From positions 11,095 through 36,766 of the forward strand of contig QAXH01006807.1 in assembly GCA_004335635.1 (NCBI GenBank): a stretch of 25,672 nucleotides of DNA. The letters run 5' to 3'. Each line of letters opens with the position of its first letter. Positions within the stretch are counted from its first letter, which is position 1. Of the stretch, positions 9,933 to 19,291 are shown in pieces. A program made the translations under genes and the position numbers. Source of the DNA: Chloromonas sp. AAM2 (lineage: Eukaryota > Chlorophyta > Chlorophyceae > Chlamydomonadales > Chlamydomonadaceae). Below the pieces are notes generated by a model, which saw only the letters and a list, made by a program, of their open reading frames with translations, was not told where the DNA came from and searched no databases.

Positions 9933-9952
9933 GTCGGTGATGTGAGTCGCCA

Positions 9953-10002
9953 CCAAGTGTTCCAGCTGCTTCGTCAGCCAAGTGTTCCGGCTGCTTCACT
10001 CT
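9953..10002. repeat. Tandem duplication, 25 bp x 2
   Basis: Units 9953-9977 and 9978-10002 share CCAAGTGTTCC, a variable base, then GCTGCTTC. It lies 20 bp after the 32-bp duplication, so this locus has duplicated locally at least twice. The 25-bp length would shift any reading frame. Confidence 0.8.
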
Positions 10003-10179
10003 CTTGAGCAGATTCTCGTGTTGCGCGCGTAGACGTCCCACAGCCTGTTTCCAATTCTCCTTTCTCGCTCGCTCTGAAAATGGCGGTGCACCGTTGATGA
10101 CATCACGGCCTCTGACATCATCCCGCACAAAAGTTTTTGTTGGGGCTGGCCACTTCCGACGGATCATTATCACAAGCAT

Positions 10180-10243
10180 CCATCCATACCTTAGGCCAAG
10201 GATCACCACCATACGTATCACCCTGCTTGCTCTGACAAGCGCA
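10180..10243 (+). repeat. Dispersed repeat R3, copy 1
   Basis: A 64-bp block identical to 13356-13419 except for one base (TTAGGCC against TTAGACC). It begins CCATCCATACC and ends GACAAGCGCA. The flanks are unrelated, so the boundaries are sharp on both sides. Confidence 0.9.
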
Positions 10244-11064
10244 CATGTGTGCTGTCAGACATGGGTTGTGTAGGTCACAAGAGTGTGGTTTTGTCGCACA
10301 AGACTTAAAAGAGTGTTCCGCAGGTTGGCACCATGATTTCATGACTCCGTTTACAGCAGAATGCGAACTTCAGCCACTTCTTCAACAAAACTCAAAACCT
10401 GCAGTGCCTGCAGTTAAGACTTCACATGACAGATTCGCAGCTGAAAACAAAGGACGGCAAACAAAGTCTGGCCCAGAGATGGCAACCGGGTGGACTGGTT
10501 AAGCCAGGAAGACTCGCCAAAAAATGAGCACACGTGCACTCAGCCCTGTACGCATAGATGGAGTTGAGCAGAGGCACAGCCTGGATGACAACGTGTGACA
10601 TTCTGCGCATACTCTCAGTCTGTACTGGGTCACTTGCAAATGGGACTGGTCAGTCCGAGTCAAAATCATAACAGGGGAGGCACAGACTTCTGGCGTGCTT
10701 TCAGTGAAGGAGTCTCTCCTGGAGCGGCCGAGTAGAACAGCTCGTGCCTGTCAGAAACGGAATTTGGCGAATTTTACTGCATTTTCCGCTGTTTTCCGGA
10801 CAGGTCTACATGATCCTGGACACTGCGAATGATCCTGCCAAAAACAACTTTCCGAAATTTGAGTAGCTGTCGGGAGCAGTGCGTGAGCTATGATGCCTGG
10901 CCAGGGAACGACGCACAGTCCCAACTTCGCTGCGGTTTTGCAGTGTGACCAACGTTGGTGTCACACCGCTCGATGACAATGAGGAGCCATGTCAGATGCT
11001 ACGCTGACGTCTTGACAACAAAAAAGAAAGCGGGCTCATAGCCAGAACATTTCAACCCTGCCTG

Positions 11065-12106
11065 ATGGCTGTACCCCATAGCTGTACACCATGTTGCCGC
11101 GCGTGCGCCATCCGTGCACGGCAATGCCATTCTGCTCTGCTGTACGGGACCATGCGCAAAGCACAACTACGTCATGCTACAGGAGTAGTGTCACTGTCGC
11201 CAGTCAGGCTGAACCCCACACAGCCTCACGAGCCTCCAGCTGCCAGCAACCCGTGGCAGGACGTAGCCACCGTTGAGGACAGCGAGATGCAGAACAGCAA
11301 GAGCGGCCAAGGCAAGTTTAAGGGGGCTGAGAAGACACAGCAAAGTATCTCTCTGGATCCCTATGTCTGGTGCCATCCTGCACCATGGGTGGAGGCATAC
11401 ATGGCATCCAAAACATGCTGGCTGCCACCGTTGACTGTCACGTGGTGCCGGTGCACGCAAGGTCAGGGGGCATGGTGCACCCCACACGCCGTCCTCAGCC
11501 TGTGTTAAGAATGAACGCCCACAACCAGAAGCTGACCTGAGTTGCGTTTACACTTATTTGATGACAAAAACGCAGTGTGATTGCTGCTTCCCCTCTCTCT
11601 GCAGTGCAAAGCCAGATTGCCGACACTGTTGACATTGATCGAACGGGCGAGCTGCTTTTGTGGCTCTTCACTTCGGTAGGATGCATGGCCACCTGGCTTG
11701 ACGCCATCCACAGCCAGGGCTGCACCATGCGGCCACGATGATGCCGAATGAGTTTGCACCAGCTACTACAACATGCATGCATGCGTTTTGCATTAGACCC
11801 TTAGCCAGCTGCCCGCTGCAGCAAAGCACGTGTCTTGGTCATCCGTTCACTTGTGCCCGGTTCATCCTTGGCAATGGCTGTCCGCAGATGTTTAATAACA
11901 GCGATGAGAGAGATAGGAGCAGTCAAGAGGACTCGGCGCTGCAAGAAGACTCGGCGCCACGAGAAGATGTTCAGGTGTGCTCTGATTTGGCTGATGTTTG
12001 CCGCCATGTAAACATCGACCTTCCAGTGGCCAGCAGCCATGTAAGGACCAGCACCACTTTTGATGGTGTGGTTGAGACATGGCATTTGAGAGACAATGAA
12101 AATTGA
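11065..12106 (+). other. Unresolved coding-like region
   Basis: Three plus-strand stretches look mildly protein-like. A 147-codon frame at 11065-11508 has a basic, Cys-rich start that could pass for a transit peptide. From 11605, after TCTCTGCAG, comes a stretch containing DTVDIDRTGELLLWLF. From 11890, after CCGCAG, comes an acidic stretch with two related DSA-containing segments. I could not join them in phase with confidence and recognise no domain. The minus strand of 11191-11487 also has a hydrophobic open frame. Treat as a possible gene only. Confidence 0.2.
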
Positions 12107-12110
12107 GAGA

Positions 12111-12250
12111 CGCATATTTTCAGGCCCCTTTCTGGGCCTAACAAGGTTTGCGGTCAGGATAGCACCTCAAGAGGTGACCATCAGCACGGTGTATCGCAAT
12201 CCCCTTCACTTGTAGGTTGGACGGGCTGGAGTCCCTCCCTTCATGTAATC
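12111..12250 (+). repeat. Dispersed repeat R2, long copy A
   Basis: Plus-strand copy of the repeat at 9091-9246. It includes TTTTCAGGCCCC, GGTCAGGATAGCACCTC and GTTGGACGGGCTGGAGTCCC. With the inverted partial copy at 12957-13022 it brackets about 780 bp. Confidence 0.75.
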
Positions 12251-12956
12251 ATCCTACACATTTGCTTGACACTCACACTGAGGCTGCAGCCTGACTTGCA
12301 CATCATGAGGCTAGCTTTATGGAAGCATTGAGCTGGCTTGCGTGGCTGCAGGAGAACTAAATGGCCAGTGTACGCCACGCTGCTTGTGGTCATGATTCAT
12401 ACGGTCATGTGGTCCCGACGCACAGCACGCCGAGTTAGTTGTTGTTGGCACACCAGGGTAGTCCACCTCAGCATCACGCCTCAAATCAAGGGCTATTACA
12501 AGGCGAGAGAGGGGCACGTGCAACGTTTCAACGGTCCCACTGTGGTGTACTGCGGCAGTTCAGACTTGACCATGCAGATCAGTTGTATCAGTCGGTTTGC
12601 TGTCCCTGCTCATCTCTCATTGGGTACCGTCATTGAAACATCTGATAGCCTCAGTGCAGCTGATATGGCTGACGCACTTCACGCGATCATTATGTAAAGT
12701 GGGTTTGGTACCACTCGGAACGTGTTCACAGCTTGACATCCTTGGCAGATGGCCAGCCTCTCAGATTGCTTTCACATGCTTCGAGTATTACTTGGAATGT
12801 GGGCTGACGGCATGCACCACCAAGTTGGTCTCATGTCTCCTGCGGAGCGCTTGCCCTTGTATGTCATGCGTTTTCTGTCTGTGTTGTGCACAAAAGCGTG
12901 GTAGACGGTCCAACAAAGCTGTTTGGTAGTTTGTTTTTTTAGCTGCAAGTTGTTCC

Positions 12957-13022
12957 TCACAGGAGGGGAGGGATTCCAACCCGTCCAACCTGCTGGGAAC
13001 AACACGACATGGGTGGTAACCA
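12957..13022 (-). repeat. Dispersed repeat R2, partial copy C
   Basis: It shares GAGGGGAGGGATTCCAACCC and the following GTCCAACCT with copy B at 9091-9246. After a divergent middle it also shares GGTGGTAACCA. Confidence 0.7.
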
Positions 13023-13355
13023 TGATAATTTGACTATGCGAGGGTCCACCCTTCCTCGTAACCCATCAGCCACTCCACCCAGTTTGCACTGAGCACTCCT
13101 GTGTGCCTCATGTTTTTCAAACTGATGAACCTACTTACATAAATTTTTGAACTTGTATGAATGTATTTCATAAGGCAGTACCTGGGGATGCAGCCTCAAC
13201 CGCTCAGCAGGATTGGCTGCCTAGTTTGGTATGTTGCTTTGAGGTTCAACTTGATGTTTACTGCTCACGCAAGCTACAACATTACAGTTGCTAGTGATTG
13301 CTTTCCTTGTTCCTCTGAACTTGCAGGAGAGATCTGAAAAAAAACAGGATCAGGT

Positions 13356-13419
13356 CCATCCATACCTTAGACCAAGGATCACCACCATACGTATCACCCT
13401 GCTTGCTCTGACAAGCGCA
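13356..13419 (+). repeat. Dispersed repeat R3, copy 2
   Basis: Second copy of the 64-bp block at 10180-10243, same strand, one mismatch. That mismatch is synonymous in the one frame open through both copies (contains RPRITTIRITLLALTS), which may be coincidence. Confidence 0.9.
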
Positions 13420-13471
13420 GGCACCAGGTACATATGTGCATATCATAAGGATTCCGTGGACATTTTCAGTG

Positions 13472-13820
13472 CTAATTGTCAAGACAAGTAAGGGTACAGA
13501 TGCTGATGACGCTGGAGCGCGCGATGTCCTTGCCTCCATCCCCACGACCTACATCCAAGGCCCCTAGGCTTAATGGGTCAACGACAACATGAGTCAGCAG
13601 CGTTTGTGGAAAGCATCTGTATCTATTGCTGGCCCCATACTTTGTCCGTGGAAAATGAGCCGTTTGACTTTTGGCCAATCCGATTGACCTCACCGGCTAA
13701 TGCACTCTCACCATTGCCGCAGGTGACAGGGCGTGAGTTTCCAGCTTGGACGGAACAGTCATCTCCGACTGCAGCAGCTGTTATCGCACTGACAGGCTTG
13801 ACAAACTGCTCAAGCATGTA
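13472..13820 (-). other. Unresolved coding-like segments, minus strand
   Basis: Two stretches look coding. MLEQFVKPVSAITAAAVGDD, near 13817-13690, is followed by a GTGAGA donor-like site. A second, near 13605-13480, contains VVVDPLSLGALDVGRGDGGK. The visible donor and acceptor phases do not match, so I cannot build a gene. No family is recognised. Confidence 0.2.
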
Positions 13821-14470
13821 GCAGGACCTGATATATGCAAATTCCTGAACCAGGGGAAGGGGTCACGACAGTGCCTGGACCTCTCACTTCAGAATTCCTC
13901 TGCAGTGTTTTCGGCAGTTGCTTGGAGGCAAGACAGACTTGACCATATCAGAGCGTAACATGAGGTCGTAGCCAAAACATTCAGGTGACTAGGCCATTTC
14001 ACGGCTCAACAAAATATCGCAGGCCTTCAACCTGAAGGTTATCTTGAACGGGCATACAGAAAAGCACGCGCGAAGTCATATCAAGGCCTAAGCTAATTGT
14101 CATCTGTCGTTTGTCATTAGGCATGGCCCCTGCCACACTGCTGTCTGCAGTCATACTAAGCAAACATAGCCACATCAAAGCGGCCGCTCGGTAATAGGGT
14201 CCAACTAGCCGACGGCCCAGTATGGTCAAACTCCGTCTAAAACTGAATCCATGCGGCATGACTTGGCACCAGCACCAGCAGCGTTATCTATTAAACTAAA
14301 GCTGGAGGCATTAAAACCCCAAAGACCCGTGTCACTGTCATGACACCCTCTGAACAATCTGAGTTTGGCCAGACCGCATGGCATTGCACCTGCTTATCTA
14401 ACTAAGTTGCCAGGGGCAAAACAATGTCGAACATGGCGCTGCCCCAATGGCTGCCGAGGGTGCCGAACGA

Positions 14471-14546
14471 TTCATATAAAACCAGCAAAACGGCAGCTGA
14501 CAACCTGCACCAAATGGTAGTGCTCACAAACACAGCAGACAGTGTC
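14471..14546 (+). repeat. Dispersed repeat R4, copy 1
   Basis: A 76-bp block with few differences from 20058-20133. It contains ATGGTAGTGCTCACAAACAC. In both copies the same frame stays open and reads KTSKTAADNL then QMVVLTNTA. One copy is intergenic and the other lies in an intron. Confidence 0.85.
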
Positions 14547-14912
14547 ATCTCTGCACAAACTACGCCACTCATTTGCGGCAACACCCGTACCTATGCGACT
14601 GTCCATTGATCAGCCACCTCAGAAGAGCTAGCACTAACATGCATCATTAGCCACTGAGCAAACTGAGGATTGCTCCAGGAGGCCCATGCTGCAAAAATGT
14701 AAATCTATCCTGATTGATGCAGTTGCCTGGGCACAATGTACAATCAAAGCATCACATAGAGTGCATGTCCGGGCATGAAAAGGAGGTTGGAATAGCTACA
14801 CTGCCCAGCTGTGACGTGCATCGTATGGATGCATGCATGGCCAACTTCAAGGTACAGAACGCTGACTCAAGACAGTGCAAAGGCACGCATTGCCCGGCTC
14901 AGGACTGCTCAA

Positions 14913-17900
14913 TTAGCTGACGGTTTTCCCATACGCAATGCCGATGAGGTACAAGTCGTTGTCCCACTTGTCCTTGATGTGTGTGGTGGGGAACTGACTT
15001 GTACGCAGTGTTTCCTGGGTTTCATCTTGATAGCTGCGCTTCATCTGGCTGAGGATGAACGCGCTCTGGTCGTGGGTGGCTGCCGAGCAAGTGATGCGGT
15101 ACCCTGTGTCCCAACGCTTGTGGATGCCCTCACTGGGGTAGTGGAAGTCCAGCTCCACGCACTGCACAAACGCAGAGGTAAGAGGAACAGACTGATCGCT
15201 GAGATAGCGAACACAAACTGCGAGGCATCCCCTTGCCACAGGGCATCCCTATGACTCACGCGCATTGTTGCAAATTGCAACACAGACTGATCACTGCATA
15301 CACAAAGCTCAGGCTCTTGGGCTACAGTGCAGCATTTTGCTATATGCTACAGCAGGTATGGTCACTATCAATGTCGTTCAACAAGTGATGCATGTGTGCA
15401 GTTTTCAGTAGCTGTCTGTAGTTTTGCACGGTGGGATCTGAGCTCACCTGGTGCAGGATGCCAGTTGTGCGTGACATGATGACTGCCCACTGGGTGTTGG
15501 CTGTAGCCATGGCTGTGACAAAGAATCCCTCCCTCCACTTCTTCTTGATCCACTCAAAAGGAAAGGAGTCTGACACCTTGTAGCTCTGCTGTGTGAACCG
15601 ACTGCCTTTGCTCATGACCACCAGGCTGCTCTGGTTGTCACTGCCTGCCACTGCTGTGATGTAGTAGCCCTCCTCCCACTTCTCCATGATCCATTCCTGC
15701 AACCACGAGCTGGTAGCACAATTACAAAGCAAGAGATACCGTGAAGCAACAAAGCAAGGCCGGTGTGAAGAAATACTTGAAAGTGCACCAATTACCAAAG
15801 TGCAACTTCATCCCAAGCCATGAGCGCGTTAAGCAGCAGGCAAACACTCTTGAGGTATGGACGACCCACAGACATGACCTACCGCACCTTGGGCAAGAAG
15901 GAGCTGTAGTGCACTTTGTAGATCTGCTGTGTGAATTCTGTGCCTGCGTCCATGACGATCGCCCACAGGTTGGAACAAGATGCTACGCTGCTGATGTACA
16001 AGCCATCTTCCCAACCCTTCTGAACGTGAACGAGCAGCCGGCTGGTGTTGACATTGTAGTGGTACCTGTGCGCACAAGGTCAACAAACCGCATGTATGAA
16101 CATGATGACCAGACAGCACTGAGCAATGCGTCCCTGCTACCATTCTGGGGTCTGAGAGATGTTTTGCTCATGTGCTCCATATGCCTCATGCCCACCTCTG
16201 CTTCATGGGATTGTGCCTGTTGTACACAGTGATCCACTGCTTGGCGCCCAGGCCGGACCGAACCTTCTTGGTTGGTGGCTCAACGTCTGACTCAAAAGCA
16301 CCGCGCCCACGCTTCTGACCGACCTGCCAGAGTCATGAACAGATCACGCAGCTTTGTTAAGAAGATTGCTTGAGAGGTCGGCACAAGAGAGTGCCAACAC
16401 ATCTCACATCTAAATCAGACAACACACTCATCAGCATAAAAACAGTTCTAAGCACAGCAGGATAACCCTTGATATCAGCTGGTCCAACTGAAACAGTTCC
16501 AATGCACAGATGAGACCTGCGCTGACCACAGCAACCTGGACAGCATGCTCACCAACGCTCGCAGGGCTGTGTCAATCTGCAGCAGTCGCATTTCTGGCTG
16601 GTTGACAATGGGCTCAAACAAGGAGATGTAGTAGGCGTAGTTGGGCTCCTCCTCAAACTTGAGGTTGACCACACTGTCGGTGAAGACGAAGAAGGCCGAG
16701 TTGGTCATGCGACAGAGCATTTCTGCGCTTGTGCTCATCTTCTTCCGACAAACCCAGTAGCCCTTGTTCTGGCCCTGGTACCCCTGCCATGGCAGCCTGC
16801 CCTTGAGAAGGAACAACAGTGTGTAGGCAAGCGACTCAAGGTCGTCCCGGCGGCTGGTTGCGCGGCCAAGGTGGGCGTGAACACTGGCATACCGTACCGT
16901 TCCCCTGAAGTCATCGGGCTTCTGGTCGTACTTGACGTGTGCCCCACTCCCAGTCCTATCCTTCCACCGCACGGCTGCAGCATCACAACGTCAGTGTGGG
17001 TCAACAGGTGACTGTGTGCTATCCCCAACCCAGATGCGCAGCAAATTGATAACAATGGGCACAACACACTTGCTAGTCACCAGTTTACAAGTCCCCGAGT
17101 CAGCTGTGAATGCAATATATGCTACTAAGATTGCATGCGTCGCGTACAACTGACATGACAAAGGTAAGGGGCAGCCTGCTGAAGGCTCATGAAGACATCC
17201 CACCACACATTCTACTCACGCCGCAAGGTATGCACCCAGCAGCAACAAGTGTTGTCAGAACAGAACAGCAGACAAAGTATAAACGTTGCTCACCTAACCC
17301 AAGATCCACGAGGTACAGTTTCCTCTCCTTGGCAGAACCAGCGGGCCCAAGTAGGAAGTTTTCAGGCTTGACGTCGCCATGCACATACCTTCAGACAAGC
17401 AGCAGCACGAACACTTGGCATGCTCAGACATCAGTCACCAACGTGGTTGTACACTGACTCAGAGACAAGGCCTATGACGACTGATAAGCTCACCCTTTGA
17501 GGTGGAGGGCCTGCAAGATGGAGAGAGCCTCCATAGCCACGCACGCCACGTATGCCTCTGACAGGTGTTGATTCTTTTGGTTCCAGACATCCCACAAGCT
17601 AGGCCCCAACAAATCCATGACCTGCAGCGGTGGTGTGATGATGAAATTTCAAATAACTTGCTCTGACAGATCAAATCCCAATCCAGCGGCGCTGGCTCAG
17701 CTTTGCATTCCAGTGCAAGTGCCTCACCATGACATAGAAATCTTCTTGATTCCCCTTGTAGTGCACCTTTGGAATGCCATAAGACTCGCCCAGTTGCCTG
17801 CGTGCAAGCAAAAGCAAGATTACAATGCATCTTGTCTGCGAGCCCGTCCAGAACACAGCAAGGGTTGTGACAGTACTGGACCACTGTTGAACCTACTGGT

Positions 17901-18776
17901 AAACGCTCCACTCGTAAGGGGGTCCGTTGATGCAGCCCTTGCTAGTGGTGTGCTCAAACTTGAGAGCCACCTGCAAAGTGACCCAGCATGCAAGTGGAAA
18001 GGCATTGGTCTTGCTGCAGGACCACACGCGCTCTGCAAGGCTCCTGATGCGCTGATCAAGCGTGCTGCGCGTACCTGTGTTGCGCCCGCGCCGTCTGTAG
18101 TGTTGTTCTTGGGGTGCTTACTGGAGACCGGCGTGACCCTGCGCCCAAGCCAAACCTGGCCAAACCCACCCTTGCCAAGCTTCTTCTCAGGCACATACAG
18201 AGGAGAACCACCCACTTGCACCTGCGGCAGCATACAACCGGACTTTGTCACTTGTCTGACGCCATTGCATCGCCAAAGCCCTCGTGCTGCGTTTTGCAAC
18301 CCTCGCCTCAAATCTGCATGAGCTCGCACGCTCACCTTGGCGGGAGGAGGATGAGAATCAGGGCCATCTGCATCGACAGGTGCATCCCCAGCCCCAGCGA
18401 CTGCAGGCGCAATGGCAGCAACCATGCCTGCAGCGGCTTTGGGCGCCACGGCTGCAACCTGTCCTGCTCCTGCGTGCTGCACTAATAGTAATTGGTCTTC
18501 AGAACGTGGCCTGGCAGCAGGCTGTTGTCTTGCTGCTATGGCAGCTGCTTTGCCCCGGTTTTCCTTGCCCCCAGTAGCAGGATCGCCCTCTGCTCCTCTT
18601 TGTTCTGGCTTGACAGCAGGCGGCGCAGCTGCTGCAGCGCGAGCCTTGGCTACACGCCCGCGCCTTGCTGGTGCAGGCTGATGCTCGTTCGCAGCTCCCG
18701 CACCACTTGCTGCAATAATTTTCTTATTTGCTTCTACTGCAGCCTGCCGGGAGGGCCTGCTCTTGCCTTCTGGCAT
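14913..18776 (-). CDS. MUT9/PPK-like protein kinase (casein kinase 1 related), 11 exons
   Basis: Serine/threonine kinase of the plant and algal MUT9-like/photoregulatory kinase family. Known members are nuclear; Chlamydomonas Mut9p phosphorylates histones and acts in silencing. Exons from the start: 18776-18336, 18221-18075, 17970-17897, 17797-17728, 17621-17494, 17388-17294, 16974-16553, 16323-16196, 16065-15888, 15696-15448 and 15161-14913. They total 2181 nt in one frame, 726 aa; plant members have about 700. Residues 1-147 are Ala-rich and basic. The kinase domain has the glycine loop GKGGFGQV (163-170), VALKFEH with Lys200, HGDVKPEN (290-297, catalytic Asp292) and DLG (315-317), the CK1-type form of DFG, then FRGTVRYAS. 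The C-terminal part carries five W-centred repeats (W520, W568, W615, W661, W710). The start at MPEGKSR was chosen for likeness to plant homologues; an in-frame ATG at 18968 would add 64 residues, but CAG directly before 18776 could instead be a splice acceptor. Confidence 0.95.
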
Positions 18777-19291
18777 CTGAACCGCAAGCTGTACATGCGC
18801 TGCACCACCGGCCAGACGCGCTGCAAGCTTCCGTGTTGATCGTGGAACGCCAGGTTTTGTGTTTTGTGGGTCTGCCTGCTGCCTCTTCAGCTCGCTGGTT
18901 TGGTAAGGCTCAACACGCAGCTTGCCAGCTTGGCACAGCTCGCTGCTATGGCCCGAGAGCGAGCGCATATCTCGCCTATTCTGTCATGTTAAAACGCCTG
19001 TTTCAAAACCTTCCCATGTGGCCTTGACCCATTACGCCCACAGCAGCGTAAACAAAGCAGACTTAAAGGACGCGCACAACGGCACAAATGGTACACCGCT
19101 GACCCTGTCATGCCCTGTCACGTCTGGACCCTGTCTGGGCTCCAGCGACTTAGGCTATCCGAGGCGAAGAATGCTGCGCCGGCTGATGTGAGAGATGCGC
19201 CGTTGCGCCTCAGAATGCCTACTGCGAGACGTCAAGCGAGCTTGCACTTTCAGAAATCCATGCAATGCATGCCTTGCCTGCATGCAGGTGC
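18777..19291. promoter_or_regulatory. Divergent promoter interval, kinase / PP2C-like gene
   Basis: 515 bp separate the preferred start codons (323 bp if the kinase starts at 18968). Both promoters must lie here. The kinase-proximal part stays open in the kinase frame, so some of it may be coding or 5' UTR. No TATA box or known motif is obvious. Confidence 0.5.

Larger units (their letters stand above)
8480..14912. other. Repeat-rich intergenic region without an established gene
   Basis: About 6.4 kb between the 3' ends of the peroxiredoxin (+) and kinase (-) genes. It holds copies of four dispersed repeat families, one element with terminal inverted repeats, two small tandem duplications and a few short coding-like stretches listed separately. 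No open segment shows a recognisable domain or a chain of phase-compatible exons. Confidence 0.5.

Noticed and set aside
9895..10221. Minus-strand 108-codon frame with a charged, coiled-coil-like stretch (ERARKENWKQAVGRLRAQHE)
   Set aside because: It runs through the 25-bp tandem duplication, which would shift frame, and into repeat R3. No family is recognised and the ends look random.
12338..12697. 119-codon plus-strand frame between two R2 copies
   Set aside because: No recognisable domain, no codon bias I can see, and no adjoining splice-compatible exon. It could be element interior.
18284..18839. Several long plus-strand frames opposite the kinase first exon
   Set aside because: They are antisense to the Ala-rich, GC-rich kinase N-terminus, where stops are rare on the opposite strand.
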